Assembly (NCBI RefSeq): GCF_946886695.1
Contig: NZ_CAMPJD010000005.1
Location: forward strand, 1 to 64,000
Length of the DNA: 64,000 nt
Direction: 5' to 3'
From: an uncultured Pseudoxanthomonas sp.
GTDB lineage: Bacteria > Pseudomonadota > Gammaproteobacteria > Xanthomonadales > Xanthomonadaceae
The notes below the pieces were generated by a model. It did no database searches. It was given only the letters and a program-made list of their open reading frames with translations, and had not been told where the DNA came from. Shown here piece after piece: positions 27,403 through 38,754 of this stretch; within the stretch, counting starts at the first letter, position 1; every line of letters begins with the position of its first letter. The translations under genes were made by a program, and so were the position numbers.

Positions 27403-28286
27403 CTGACGACTCCACGTGCGGCCAGCGAAAGCAGATACTGCCCATACCCATTCTTGGCCAGCGGTACCGCCAACTTCTCCAGCTGATCCGCATCTATCCA
27501 GCCATTGCCATAGGCAATCTCTTCGGGGCAGCACACGCGCAGCCCTTGGCGCGCCTCAATGGTCTCGATGAAAGTCGACGCTTCGAGCAGCGACTGATGC
27601 GTGCCGGTATCAAGCCAGGCATGTCCACGACCAAGCAGCTCCAGGTGCAGGTTGCCTGCATCGAGATAACAGCGATTGAGATCCGTGATCTCCAGTTCAC
27701 CTCTCGCTGATGGTTTGAGTGAAGCCGCGTAATCGCTCGCCTGCCCATCGTAGAAGTAAAGACCGGTGACGGCATAGTTGGATCGCGGTGTGGGTGGCTT
27801 TTCTTCGATGCCGATCACGCGTCCGTCCTTGTCGAATTCCGCGACGCCGTAACGTTCAGGGTCATTTACCCAATACCCGAAGATTGTGGCGCAGTTCTCG
27901 CGAGCATCCGCACGACGCAACTGGTCCGTGAACCCATGTCCGTAGAAGATGTTGTCGCCCAGAATCAGGCAGCTCGGCTTCCCATCGACGAAATCGCGAC
28001 CGATGAGGTAAGCCTGCGCCAGGCCATCAGGACTTGACTGGACCGCGTACTGGATGTTCATGCCCCACTGGGATCCGTCACCGAGCAGGGTCTTGAACAA
28101 GATCTGCTCGTGCGGCATGTTGATCACCAGGACGTCACGGATGCCCGCCAGCATCAGCACGCTGAGCGGGTAATAGATCATCGGCTTATCGTAGACCGGT
28201 AGCAGCTGCTTGCTGATGGCTTGGGTCAGAGGATAAAGGCGGGTGCCGGAGCCGCCCGCCAGGATGATGCCCTTGCGTGTCGTCAT
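27399..28286 (-). CDS. rfbA: Glucose-1-phosphate thymidylyltransferase
   Basis: RfbA (RmlA) joins dTTP and glucose-1-phosphate. It has 295 residues. The nucleotide-binding [11 protein letters not shown] is at about 10-20, with the downstream [18 protein letters not shown] and [16 protein letters not shown] blocks. The ATG at 28286 matches the usual N-terminus [12 protein letters not shown]. Fourteen bases separate it from rfbB. Confidence 0.96.
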   Translation of the reverse strand: MTTRKGIILAGGSGTRLYPLTQAISKQLLPVYDKPMIYYPLSVLMLAGIRDVLVINMPHEQILFKTLLGDGSQWGMNIQYAVQSSPDGLAQAYLIGRDFVDGKPSCLILGDNIFYGHGFTDQLRRADARENCATIFGYWVNDPERYGVAEFDKDGRVIGIEEKPPTPRSNYAVTGLYFYDGQASDYAASLKPSARGELEITDLNRCYLDAGNLHLELLGRGHAWLDTGTHQSLLEASTFIETIEARQGLRVCCPEEIAYGNGWIDADQLEKLAVPLAKNGYGQYLLSLAARGVVR

Positions 28287-28300
28287 CTGATGCCCTTTTG

Positions 28301-29353
28301 TCAGACAGCGGTACCCACGCGTTCCAGACGATAGCTGCCGTCCAGTACACGCCGCACCCAATCCTGATTGCAAAGATACCAATCAACGGTCTCCGCAATG
28401 CCCTGCTCGAACGTGTACTCCGGATCCCAGCCCAGTTCGTTGCGCAGCTTGGATGCATCTATCGCATAACGGCGATCATGTCCCTGCCGGTCGGCGACGA
28501 AGGTTATCTGGCTGCTGCGCGGCCGACCATCGTGCCGGGGCGCACGGGCATCCAGCAACGCGCAGATCGTGTGCACGACTTCGATGTTCTGCTTCTCGGC
28601 ATTGCCGCCGATATTGTACGTTTCGCCGACCCGTCCCTTCGCGAGCACCGTACGGATGGCGCTGCAATGGTCGCCGACGAACAACCAGTCGCGGACATTC
28701 TTGCCGTCGCCGTACACCGGCAAGGGCTCTCCCGCCAAGGCGCGCGCGATGACCAAGGGAATCAGTTTCTCGGGGAAGTGGTACGGTCCGTAATTGTTGG
28801 AGCAGTTGGTCGTGAGGACCGGCAGCCCGTAGGTGTGGTGGAACGCGCGCACCAGGTGGTCGGAGGCGGCCTTGGAGGCCGAATACGGTGAATTCGGCGC
28901 GTAGGGCGTGGTTTCCGTGAACTTGCCGGCATCGCCCAGCGAGCCGTAGACCTCATCCGTAGACACATGCAGGAAACGGAAATGTCCGCGACGTTCGCCG
29001 TCCAGCGCCTTCCAGTAATCGCGCGTCGCTTCCAGCAGGCCCAGCGTGCCGACGACGTTGGTCTGGATGAAGGCGCGCGGGTCATCGATGGAACGATCGA
29101 CGTGGCTCTCCGCGGCGAAGTTGAGCACCGCGTCGGGCCGGTGCTCGGCCAGCAGGCGTGCAACCAGGTTCCGGTCACCGATATCGCCTTCGGCGAAAAC
29201 GTGCAGCGGATTGCCCTGCAGGGATGCCAGGGTATCCAGGTTGCCGGCGTAGGTCAGAGCATCGAGATTGATCACCTTGACGCCGCTGGCGACCGCGCGC
29301 AGCACGAAATTCCCGCCAATGAACCCGGCACCGCCGGTGACCAGCCATGTCAT
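28301..29353 (-). CDS. rfbB: dTDP-glucose 4,6-dehydratase
   Basis: RfbB (RmlB) converts dTDP-glucose to the 4-keto-6-deoxy sugar. The extended SDR of 350 residues has the NAD motif GGAGFIG (about 7-13), the STDEVYG active-site strand and the [11 protein letters not shown]yr/Lys pair. A GTG three bases upstream of the chosen ATG could also start it. It is the first gene of the rhamnose operon and lies 56 bases from ssb on the same strand, so ssb read-through is possible. Confidence 0.96.
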   Translation of the reverse strand: MTWLVTGGAGFIGGNFVLRAVASGVKVINLDALTYAGNLDTLASLQGNPLHVFAEGDIGDRNLVARLLAEHRPDAVLNFAAESHVDRSIDDPRAFIQTNVVGTLGLLEATRDYWKALDGERRGHFRFLHVSTDEVYGSLGDAGKFTETTPYAPNSPYSASKAASDHLVRAFHHTYGLPVLTTNCSNNYGPYHFPEKLIPLVIARALAGEPLPVYGDGKNVRDWLFVGDHCSAIRTVLAKGRVGETYNIGGNAEKQNIEVVHTICALLDARAPRHDGRPRSSQITFVADRQGHDRRYAIDASKLRNELGWDPEYTFEQGIAETVDWYLCNQDWVRRVLDGSYRLERVGTAV

Positions 29354-29409
29354 CACGCCACTACTCCTGAATTCGCACTATCGGACTGGCGGCGAGCGGC
29401 ACGAGCGCC

Positions 29410-29895
29410 TCAGAACGGAATATCGTCATCCGCAAAGTCATCCATCGGCGCCGGCTGCGAAGCAGGCGCGGGCGCAGAGCGACGCTGGCCACCACCGCCC
29501 TGGTTGCCGTAGTCCTGGCGCGGCGCACGGGCCGGCCGGTCGCCACCAGCCGCTCCACCTTCGCGGCCGCCGAGCATCTGCATCTCGTCGGCGATGATGT
29601 CGGTGGAGTACTTCTCCTGCCCGTCCTGACCGGTGTACTTGTCGTAGCGGAGCGAGCCCTCGACGTAGACGGAGCTGCCCTTGCGCAGGTATTCGCCGGC
29701 GATCTCGCCGAGCTTGCCGAAGAACACCACGCGATGCCATTCGGTGCGCTCCTGCTGGTTGCCGTCCTTGTCCTTGCGCACGCTGGTGGTGGCCAGGCTG
29801 ATCCGGGTGATCGCCATGCCGCCCTGCGTGTAGCGGGTTTCGGGGTCGTTGCCGAGGTTGCCGACCAGGATGACTTTGTTGATGCCGCGGGCCAT
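29410..29895 (-). CDS. ssb: Single-stranded DNA-binding protein
   Basis: This homotetrameric SSB covers single-stranded DNA in replication, recombination and repair. The 161 residues consist of an OB-fold (about 1-110, [20 protein letters not shown] at the start), a Gly/Gln/Pro/Ala-rich linker, and the acidic tail [10 protein letters not shown]. The DIPF end recruits partner proteins. It is divergent from ispB. Confidence 0.97.
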   Translation of the reverse strand: MARGINKVILVGNLGNDPETRYTQGGMAITRISLATTSVRKDKDGNQQERTEWHRVVFFGKLGEIAGEYLRKGSSVYVEGSLRYDKYTGQDGQEKYSTDIIADEMQMLGGREGGAAGGDRPARAPRQDYGNQGGGGQRRSAPAPASQPAPMDDFADDDIPF

Positions 29896-29944
29896 ATCGA
29901 TATCCGTTCAGGGATGCCCGCCAAGCGCGGGCAAAGACCAGTGG

Positions 29945-30022
29945 AGTATACCTGCCCGACCCTCGCCATCGGCCGCCGACCCACCCGCCCGTAGGGCATT
30001 GCCGCACCCAAGACCCTATAAT
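29945..30022. promoter_or_regulatory. ssb / ispB divergent promoter region
   Basis: A consensus -10 TATAAT (30017-30022) lies 26 bases before ispB on the plus strand, and a TATACT lies on the minus strand at 29950-29945, 49 bases before ssb. No convincing -35 matches were found at the normal spacing, so the assignment rests on the -10 hexamers. Confidence 0.4.
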
Positions 30023-30048
30023 TACGTGACTTTCCGGCCCGTCGCCCC

Positions 30049-31047
30049 ATGTCCGTCGTCGAATCCATCCGCACCGCCCTCGCCCTCCCCGGCATCCAGT
30101 CACTGGCCCAGGCCGACATGTCCGCCGTGGATGCGCTGATCCGGGCGCGGCTGGCCTCGGACGTGGTCCTGATCAACCAGATCGCCGACCACATCATTTC
30201 CGCTGGCGGCAAGCGCCTGCGACCCATGCTGGTGGTGCTGGCCGGCCAGGCCTGCGGTCCGACAACCACGGGGCATCACCAACTGGCGGCAATCATCGAG
30301 TTCATCCACACCTCCACCCTGCTGCACGACGACGTGGTGGACGAATCCGACCTGCGCCGCGGTCGCAGCACGGCCAATGCCCTGTGGGGCAACGCGCCGA
30401 GCGTGCTGGTCGGCGACTTCCTGTATTCGCGCAGCTTCCAGCTGATGGTTGAACTGGACCGCATGGACGTGATGCGCCTGCTGGCCGACACGACCAACCG
30501 GATCGCCGAAGGCGAAGTCCTGCAACTGCTGCACGTCCACAACCCGGACACCGACGAAGCCGCCTACCTGCGTGTGATCGAACGCAAGACCGCCGTGCTG
30601 TTTGCAGCGGGCACGCAACTCGGCGCGATGGCGTCCGGCGCGGAACCGGGCACGCAGCGCAAGCTGTACGACTACGGCATGGCGCTGGGTTACGCCTTCC
30701 AGATCGCCGATGACGTGCTCGACTACACGGCCGATGCCGAAGCCCTCGGCAAGAACCTCGGCGACGATCTCGCCGAAGGCAAGGCCACGCTGCCATTGAT
30801 CCACGCGATCCGCCATTCCGATACCGTCACGGCGGAGCGCCTGCGCACCATCGTGCGGGAGGGAGACGCGGACGCGATGCCTGACGTCCTGGCCGCCATC
30901 CGTGCGACCGGCGGACTGGACTACAGCCGCGGGCTCGCGCATCACTACGCGACGATGGCCGAACAGGCCCTCGATGGCCTGCCCGAGTCCGATGCCCTGG
31001 CGGCCCTGCGGGGTCTGGCGCGCTACGCCGTCGAGCGCGGGCACTGA
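30049..31047 (+). CDS. ispB: Polyprenyl (octaprenyl) diphosphate synthase
   Basis: This trans-prenyltransferase makes the long side chain of ubiquinone. The 332-residue all-helical protein carries the first Asp-rich motif DDVVD (94-98, with LRRGRS after it) and the second, DDVLDY, near 222-227. The chain length (octa- or other) is set by residues before the first motif and cannot be read with certainty. It ends 14 bases from the convergent dienelactone hydrolase. Confidence 0.94.
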   Translation: MSVVESIRTALALPGIQSLAQADMSAVDALIRARLASDVVLINQIADHIISAGGKRLRPMLVVLAGQACGPTTTGHHQLAAIIEFIHTSTLLHDDVVDESDLRRGRSTANALWGNAPSVLVGDFLYSRSFQLMVELDRMDVMRLLADTTNRIAEGEVLQLLHVHNPDTDEAAYLRVIERKTAVLFAAGTQLGAMASGAEPGTQRKLYDYGMALGYAFQIADDVLDYTADAEALGKNLGDDLAEGKATLPLIHAIRHSDTVTAERLRTIVREGDADAMPDVLAAIRATGGLDYSRGLAHHYATMAEQALDGLPESDALAALRGLARYAVERGH

Positions 31048-31060
31048 CCCACGTAGAGCG

Positions 31061-31843
31061 TCACCTGGCGAACACCTCCGCGAAGAAGTCCGCCATCATC
31101 CGGTAGGCGCGCTTTGCCGAGCGCTCGTGATACACGCAACCCGGTGGATTCTGCGCATCCGCCTCGGCGAAGCAGTGCACCGCGCCGCTGAAGTTCACGA
31201 ACTGCCAATCGGCGCCGGCCTTGCGCATCTCATCCTGGAATGCGGTGATTTCCGCAGCGGATACATAGGTATCGTCGCCGCCGTTGAGCACCAGCACCGG
31301 CGACTTCACCGGACCGGTTGCAGGCAGATCGGTGGCGAGTCCGCCGTGCAGGCTGACCACGCCGGCCAACGCATCGCCCGCGCGGACGAGTTCCAGCACC
31401 GTGCTTCCGCCGAAGCAATAACCGAACGCGCCGATGCGCGTGGCATCGACCAAGGTGCCGGGTTGCTGCTTCAGCACCTCGACCGCCTTCTGCACGCGGG
31501 CGCGCAATTTCGGCCGATCCGCGCGCATCGCGGTGGCGACCGGTCCGGCTTCGGCATCGGTCTTCGGCCGGATGCCCTTGCCGTAGACGTCGGCGACCAG
31601 CACCACGTAGTCGTCGCCAGCGACCAGGCGCGCCTTCTCGATCGCGGACTCGTTCACGCCCTTCCAGTTCGGCACCATCAGCAGGCCCGGACGCGGCTGC
31701 TTCACCGCATCGTCGTAGACGAGCACGCCGGCGAATGTGTCGCCGCCGATCTTCCACTCCACGGGCTTGGCCACGGGTGTGGCCTGCAGCAGAGGCGACC
31801 AGAACAGGGACAGCAGGCAGGGCAACAGCAGCATGCGGCGCAT
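31061..31843 (-). CDS. Dienelactone hydrolase family protein, exported
   Basis: This is an alpha/beta-hydrolase of 260 residues with an N-terminal signal (MRRMLLLPCLLSLFWSPLLQA). The dienelactone-hydrolase catalytic Cys is in GYCFGGS, the Asp in NGGDDTYV and the His in SGAVHCF. A classical DLH is cytosolic and acts in chlorocatechol breakdown; this exported version more likely hydrolyses esters or lactones in the envelope. An ATG at 31843 is chosen; a GTG three bases upstream is possible. It lies on the same strand as murD2 but more than 70 bases beyond its stop. Confidence 0.85.
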   Translation of the reverse strand: MRRMLLLPCLLSLFWSPLLQATPVAKPVEWKIGGDTFAGVLVYDDAVKQPRPGLLMVPNWKGVNESAIEKARLVAGDDYVVLVADVYGKGIRPKTDAEAGPVATAMRADRPKLRARVQKAVEVLKQQPGTLVDATRIGAFGYCFGGSTVLELVRAGDALAGVVSLHGGLATDLPATGPVKSPVLVLNGGDDTYVSAAEITAFQDEMRKAGADWQFVNFSGAVHCFAEADAQNPPGCVYHERSAKRAYRMMADFFAEVFAR

Positions 31844-31917
31844 CACGCGTCCTCCTTGGGGGATGGCCTGCGAGTGTACGCCCGCGGATTGCAGGCGAAT
31901 TGACAGACCGTGCGGGC

Positions 31918-33301
31918 TCAGCCCGATCCGAGGCCGGGGATGGCGGTGATGGCGTCCGGATCGAAGCCGGCGAGCTCGGCGAAATGTCGACCGCGTGCCA
32001 CGTAGTCCCGGTATTGCCCGAAGCTCGGTGCACCGGGCGACAGCAGCACCACGCCCCCGTCGCGCAATGCCTCACGTGCGGTCGACATCGCGTCCGGCAG
32101 CGTCTCGACGCCAATCAGCCTGAACCCCGCCTCGCGCGCCACAGGAGCGAGCAACGCGTGGATGCGCGGGCCGTTGGCGCCCATCGTGATGATGGTGGCC
32201 GGCGCTTCGTGGCGCATGTGCGCCGCGAAATCGGACCAGTCCACCCCCCGGTCATGCCCGCCGATCAGCAGCGCGATGCGGCGTCCCGCGAAACACTCGA
32301 GCGCGGCGAGCGTGGCGTGCGGCGTGGTGCTGATCGAATCGTTGACCCAGGTGATACCGTCCCGTGTGCCCATCGCCTGTAGGCGGTTGGGCAACGGGCG
32401 GAACGATTGCGCATGCGCGGCCAGTGGCAACGCGTCGATGCCGCGCGCCTCCAATGCCGTCAGCACCGCGCACAGGTTGCTGCGGTTGTGGCGCCCCGGC
32501 AGGGGCAGCGGCCGGGTATCCATCACGAACAGGTCGTCGCGGTACAGATCGTCCCCGCGCAGGTGCCAGCCATAGGGTTGGTTGAACCAGCGTACTTCGC
32601 TGCGCGGCAGCTCGAGCGCGGCCAGGCGCGGATCGGCCGCGTTGAGTACAGCGATGCGGGGCTGCGCAGCGGTGACGAGCTGCAGCTTGTCCTCGATGTA
32701 ACGCGCTTCGCTGCCGTGCCAGTCCAGGTGCTCGGGGAACAGGTTCAGCACGATCGCCACATCCGGACGCGCACCGCTGGCCGCGACATCGCCGGTCTGG
32801 TAACTGGACAGCTCAATGGCCCACTCGTCCGGCGCAGGCTGCGGATCCAGCACTTCCAGCATCGGCAGGCCGATGTTGCCGGCCAGGACCGTGCGCTTTC
32901 CCGCCGCGCGCAGCAGATGCGCGAGCAGCGAGGTCGTCGTGCTCTTGCCCTTGGTCCCGGTGACGCAAAACGTGTGCGCCACCACGCCGTCGTCACCGGC
33001 GTGCTCGGCGAACCACAGGCCGGTGCCGCCAATGAAGCGCGTCCCCGACGTCGCCGCCGACAGCGCCATCGGGGTATTGGGGCTGATGCCCGGCGATTTG
33101 ATGACGATCCCGAAGGCCGACAGCCGCTCCTCCGTCGCCTGCGTTTCGATGGAGAGATACGCATCGCCCAGCGCGGCGGCCTCGACTGCTTCCGCGTCGC
33201 TGCAGAACAGCGTCAATGGCAGCGACGGCAGCCGCGACCGTACGGCAAGATGGGCAGCGCGACCTTCGCGCCCCCAGCCCCACAGCGCAACACGTCGACC
33301 C

Positions 33302-33321
<20 letters not shown>
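31918..33321 (-). CDS. murD2: UDP-MurNAc-L-Ala--L-Glu ligase MurD2
   Basis: This Mur ligase, paralogous to MurD, is known from Xanthomonas to add L-glutamate, not D-glutamate, to UDP-MurNAc-L-Ala. From a GTG at 33321 it has 467 residues. An N-terminal domain with WGWGREG (about 14-20) is followed by the ATP P-loop [11 protein letters not shown] (121-131), a central ligase block [13 protein letters not shown], and a C-terminal domain with GGHDRGVDW. The GTG start overlaps the murL stop by 20 bases; longer frames would extend into murL. The ligase partner MurL then inverts the glutamate, so the product is the ordinary D-Glu intermediate. The assignment as MurD2 rather than MurD rests on the adjacent murL. 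Confidence 0.87.
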
Positions 33322-34653
<1,332 letters not shown>

Positions 34654-34657
<4 letters not shown>

Positions 34658-35148
34658 GCGTGATCCGTCAAAGGAGCGGCCTGGCGGCGCAGGTAGCGGC
34701 GGCAGGCGAAGTATTCAATGGCAAAAAGCGGCGCGGCGCCGAACAGCACCGCCGCCAGGGAAGCGTAGAACACGATGACCGGTAACCAGGCCAGAGCGCC
34801 CGCAGATCCTGCCGGTCGACTGGCCACCAGTTGGTCGATGCCGGTGGCCACCACCGCCCATGCCGCAATGGCGAGCGGGAACAGCAGGAAGACCACCAAC
34901 AGCATGCGCAGCGTCATGCCGCCGGCCTTCCACCGACGTCCCGCAGCGCTGGCACGCCCGTGCCAGCGGGTGACGGACCATGCGCCCAGCCCGGCTGCCA
35001 GCACCGAGGCCGGCAAGAAGCGCAACGCGGATGCCACCTCCGCCATGCCGGGCGTGCGGCGGTCCGCATCCATCAGCACCACGGCCGCGACGGTCAGTGC
35101 TGCGGCGGCCAGCAGGCTGGATACGATGAACTCAGCCTGCGGCGACAT
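34654..35148 (-). CDS. Small four-helix membrane protein in the lysAC-murL operon
   Basis: I do not recognise a family. The 164 residues have four hydrophobic segments, at about 8-26, 43-59, 79-104 and 118-147, with short loops and a basic C-terminal tail (ACRRYLRRQ). It starts 17 bases inside the end of lysAC and ends in an ATGA shared with murL, so it is translated as part of the operon. Being wedged between two peptidoglycan-precursor genes suggests an envelope role, which is inference. Confidence 0.75.
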
Positions 35149-37762
35149 CGCCGGGCACTCCTTCGATCACGTCTTCCACCGGCAGCCCACGCAGGTTGTA
35201 GTGGCTGGCCATCACGTAGCCGTAGGCGCCCGCATCGGAGAACAGCAGCACGTCGCCTTCGGCCGTCGCCGACGCCAGCTTGCGGCGCTTGCCGAAGATG
35301 TCGCTCGACTCGCAGATCGGACCGACCACGTCGAACGGCTCCTGCTCCGGGTCATCCAGGCGCGACAGGTTGGCCACGTCGTGCCAGGCGTCGTACAGCG
35401 CAGGGCGTATCAACGTGTGCATGCCGGCATCGCTGCCGACGCGCCGGATACCCAGCTTCTCGACGACCTGCGTCACTTGCGCAAGCAGCACACCCGCCTC
35501 GGCCACGAGGTAGCGCCCCGGTTCGATCACCAGTTGGTAGGCCGGATAGGCCGCCTTGATCGCCGAGAGACCCTTACCCCACGCGGCCAGATCGAACGGC
35601 TCGTCGCCCTCGGCATAGGGAATCGGCAGACCGCCGCCGATGTCGATGGTCTCGATGGTGCCTATCTGATCCGCCAGGCCGCCGAGTTCGTCGGCGATCT
35701 GGTTCCAGTGCTGGGGGCTTTCCACGCCACTGCCGAGGTGGGCATGCAGGCCGGTGATGCGCACATCCAGCGCACGCGCGGCAATGAGGAACGTTTCCAG
35801 CTTGGCCAGTGGCAGGCCGAACTTCGAAGTCTTGCCGCCGGTCTTCACCTTGTCGTGATGGCCGTCGCCGCGACCCAGGTCCACGCGCAACCACAGGCGG
35901 CGGCCGCGGAACACCTCAGGCCATTGCTCCAGCGCCTCGACGTTGTCCAAGGTGACGTTGATGCCGCGTTCCAGCGCGAAGGCGTACTCGGCGCGCGGCG
36001 CGAAGCTCGGGGTGAACAGCACGCGATCCATCGGCAGCGATGGCGCCACATCGAACACGCGCTCCAGTTCGCCACGCGAGACGCATTCCAGGCCGAAGCC
36101 TTCTTCCACCAGCGTGCGCAGGATGGCCGGATGCGAATTCGCCTTGATCGCGAAGAAGCGACGATCGACCGCCGCGATGCCGGCCAGCGCGCGGGCGCGG
36201 GCGCGCACGATGTCGAGGTTGTAGGCGTAGCGCGGCGTGCCGGCCTGCGCCAGCGACAGCAAGTGCTCACGCGCGGCCGGCGCGCTCCACCAGCGCACGC
36301 CGCGGTGGCGGACGGCGCCGTTGATCTCGCGCCAGCTCGGCCCGAATACGCTGGCTTCATCGGTCGGCATCGCGCCACTGTCGATCAGCGCCTCGTGCAG
36401 CACGGGCAACAGGCCCTCCGCGTCCGCTTCATCGATCACGAACGTCAGGTTCAGGTCGTTCGACGACTGCGAGATCAGATGCACGCGTTCACGGCCGAAC
36501 ATCGCCCACACGTCCGACAGCTTGTGCAGCAGCGACCGCATGCCACGGCCCACCAGGGTGATCGCCGTGCACGGTGCGATCACCTTCACCCGGCAGATCT
36601 CGGCTAGGTCGGCAGACAGCGCGGCCAGCACGTCGGTGTTGACCAGGTTTTCGCTCGGATCGAGCGACACGGTGACGTTGGTCTCCGACGAACCGATCAG
36701 GTCCACCGAAAGGCCATGCTTCTTGAAGCGCGCGAACACGTCCGCCAGGAAGCCCACCTGCTGCCACATGCCGATGCCTTCCATCGACACCAGCACGATG
36801 CCGTTGCGGCGGCTGACCGCTTTCACACCGGGCACCGTGATCGCGCTTCCGTCGATGGTGGTGCCGGGAAGGTCGGGGCGTTCGGTATCCAGGATCGCCA
36901 TCGCCACGCCAGCATCGCGGCACGGCTTGATCGAGCGCGGATGCAGCACCTTGGCGCCTGTGGTCGCGATTTCCTGTGCCTCGTAGTAGTCCAGCCGCGT
37001 CAGCAGGCGTGCATCGGGCACTTCGCGCGGATTGGCGCTGAACATGCCGGGCACGTCGGTCCATATCTCCACGCGCTGCGCGCCGAGCAGCGCACCGAAG
37101 TACGCCGCCGACGTGTCCGAGCCTCCGCGACCGAGGATGGCGGTACCGCCATCGGCATGCCGCGAGATGAAGCCCTGCGTCAGCAGCAAGCGGCTGGACT
37201 GCCCCGCGAACGCGCGGCGCCAGTCCTGGTCGGGCGCGGTATTGCACGACACCGACAGCCGCTGCGCCCACGGGCTCTGGTTGGGCAGGAAGTTCGCCTG
37301 CAGCCAGTGGCGCGCATCGACCCAACCGAAGTCCAGCCCCTGCGCGCGCAGGTAGGCCACGCCCAGCGTGGAGGACAGCAGTTCGCCCTGCCCCAGTACC
37401 TCGGCTTGCCAGTCCAGCGTGCGGCTGGCCGCGCGCGGATCGGTCAGCAGGTTGCGCAACCCCGCGAGGCGCTCGCCCAGCACGGTGTCCGCATCGAGTT
37501 CCAGTTCGGCGACGAACTCGCGATGGCGCTGTTCCAGCTTTGCCACGCGCTCCGCGCCGTCCGTCGCCCCATCGGCAATCGCGGTCAGTTCATTGGTGAC
37601 GCCGGACAGGGCCGACACCACCACCAGGATGCGGGCATCACTTTCTTCCGCGCGTTTTTTCGCCAGCGTGCCAATCGTGTTCCAACGATGGCGACGCGAC
37701 ACCGAGGTGCCGCCAAACTTGAGGACAATCCAACGATCAGACGCGGGGGTGGCAGAGGGCAT
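35132..37762 (-). CDS. lysAC: Bifunctional aspartate kinase / diaminopimelate decarboxylase
   Basis: This fused enzyme performs the first and last steps of the lysine branch: ATP-dependent phosphorylation of aspartate and decarboxylation of meso-diaminopimelate. The 876 residues have the aspartokinase domain first (about 1-300, KFGGTSVS at 15-22 and GRGGSDTSA) with ACT-type regulatory segments to about 460. The LysA domain follows (about 470-870), with PLP Lys540 in FFAIKANSHP. The fusion is typical of Xanthomonadaceae. The ATG at 37762 is preferred; the in-frame upstream part lies in the divergent phzF promoter. It heads the lysAC-membrane protein-murL-murD2 operon. Confidence 0.96.
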   Translation of the reverse strand: MPSATPASDRWIVLKFGGTSVSRRHRWNTIGTLAKKRAEESDARILVVVSALSGVTNELTAIADGATDGAERVAKLEQRHREFVAELELDADTVLGERLAGLRNLLTDPRAASRTLDWQAEVLGQGELLSSTLGVAYLRAQGLDFGWVDARHWLQANFLPNQSPWAQRLSVSCNTAPDQDWRRAFAGQSSRLLLTQGFISRHADGGTAILGRGGSDTSAAYFGALLGAQRVEIWTDVPGMFSANPREVPDARLLTRLDYYEAQEIATTGAKVLHPRSIKPCRDAGVAMAILDTERPDLPGTTIDGSAITVPGVKAVSRRNGIVLVSMEGIGMWQQVGFLADVFARFKKHGLSVDLIGSSETNVTVSLDPSENLVNTDVLAALSADLAEICRVKVIAPCTAITLVGRGMRSLLHKLSDVWAMFGRERVHLISQSSNDLNLTFVIDEADAEGLLPVLHEALIDSGAMPTDEASVFGPSWREINGAVRHRGVRWWSAPAAREHLLSLAQAGTPRYAYNLDIVRARARALAGIAAVDRRFFAIKANSHPAILRTLVEEGFGLECVSRGELERVFDVAPSLPMDRVLFTPSFAPRAEYAFALERGINVTLDNVEALEQWPEVFRGRRLWLRVDLGRGDGHHDKVKTGGKTSKFGLPLAKLETFLIAARALDVRITGLHAHLGSGVESPQHWNQIADELGGLADQIGTIETIDIGGGLPIPYAEGDEPFDLAAWGKGLSAIKAAYPAYQLVIEPGRYLVAEAGVLLAQVTQVVEKLGIRRVGSDAGMHTLIRPALYDAWHDVANLSRLDDPEQEPFDVVGPICESSDIFGKRRKLASATAEGDVLLFSDAGAYGYVMASHYNLRGLPVEDVIEGVPGDVAAG

Positions 37763-37849
37763 GGATAGAATGGGGACGAATGCCCGAACCCTTCGGGCGT
37801 GAGCCCGCGATTCTAGCCGAACCCCACGCAGCCGACCGGACCGTACCGC

Positions 37850-38725
37850 ATGCAACGAACGTCACATCGCTACCTGCAGGTCGACGTGTTCGCCGACCGG
37901 CCGGGCGCAGGCAACCCGCTGGGCGTCGTGCTGGATGCGGCCGGCTGGGATACCTCCCGCATGCAGGCGTTCGCAGCCTGGACGAACCTGTCCGAGACCA
38001 TCTTCTTCCTGCCGCCGACAACGCCCGACGCCAGTTACCGCATCCGCATCTTCACGCCCCGGCAGGAACTTCCGTTCGCCGGGCATCCCAGTGTGGGTGC
38101 AGCCTGGGTCGCGCTGCAGGCTGACCTGGTCGCCGCATCCGACCGCGTGGTACAGGAATGCGCCGCCGGGCTGTTGCCTGTCCGGATCGACGACAGCGGA
38201 CCGCAACTCACGATTCAGCTGAGGACACCGCAGGCGCACCTGGTCGAGACGCCGCCGCTGCCCGCCCTGGATGCCGTCCTTTCATCACTCCCGGTTGCCG
38301 GCCTCCGTCCCGCGCTATGGAACAACGGACCTTCCTGGTGGCTCGTGGAGCTGGAGGACGCTGCAGCCGTGCGACACCTGGCGCCCGATCTCGCTAGCAT
38401 CGCTGCATTGACCACGGCCACGGGGGCAGTGGGTCTGTCCGTGTTCGGCCGGACACCGCCAGGCAGCGACCACCACCTCGCCGTGCGTGCGTTCTGCCCT
38501 GCCGACAACATCCCGGAAGACCCGGTCACCGGCAGCGTCAACGCCTGCATCGCCGCGGCCCTTCACGCTGCCGGCGCACTGCCCGGCAGCGGCGGATGCT
38601 ATCTCGCCAGCCAAGGCCGCGAACTGGGCCGAGACGGCCGCATCCAGGTGCAAGTGGATGACGAGAGCCAGGTCTGGATCGGCGGTCAGGTGCAGTTGGT
38701 CATCGACGGCCGGGTGACTTGGTAA
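37850..38725 (+). CDS. PhzF family isomerase, first copy
   Basis: This PhzF/YddE family protein of 291 residues has two similar halves with the diaminopimelate-epimerase fold. The N-terminal signature is YLQVDVFADRPGAGNPLGVV, and the likely general acid/base Glu49 is in NLSETIFF. The family includes the phenazine enzyme PhzF, but no phenazine genes are here; many members are unassigned. A second, closely similar copy starts 29 bases downstream. It diverges from lysAC with an 87-base spacer. Confidence 0.92.
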   Translation: MQRTSHRYLQVDVFADRPGAGNPLGVVLDAAGWDTSRMQAFAAWTNLSETIFFLPPTTPDASYRIRIFTPRQELPFAGHPSVGAAWVALQADLVAASDRVVQECAAGLLPVRIDDSGPQLTIQLRTPQAHLVETPPLPALDAVLSSLPVAGLRPALWNNGPSWWLVELEDAAAVRHLAPDLASIAALTTATGAVGLSVFGRTPPGSDHHLAVRAFCPADNIPEDPVTGSVNACIAAALHAAGALPGSGGCYLASQGRELGRDGRIQVQVDDESQVWIGGQVQLVIDGRVTW

Positions 38726-38754
38726 GCTGCGCGGCCCCCACGCGAAACCCCGAC

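Noticed and set aside
34775..36607. A 610-residue plus-strand frame opposite lysAC
   Set aside because: It is antisense to the aspartokinase/diaminopimelate decarboxylase and rich in His and Gln as in other shadows.
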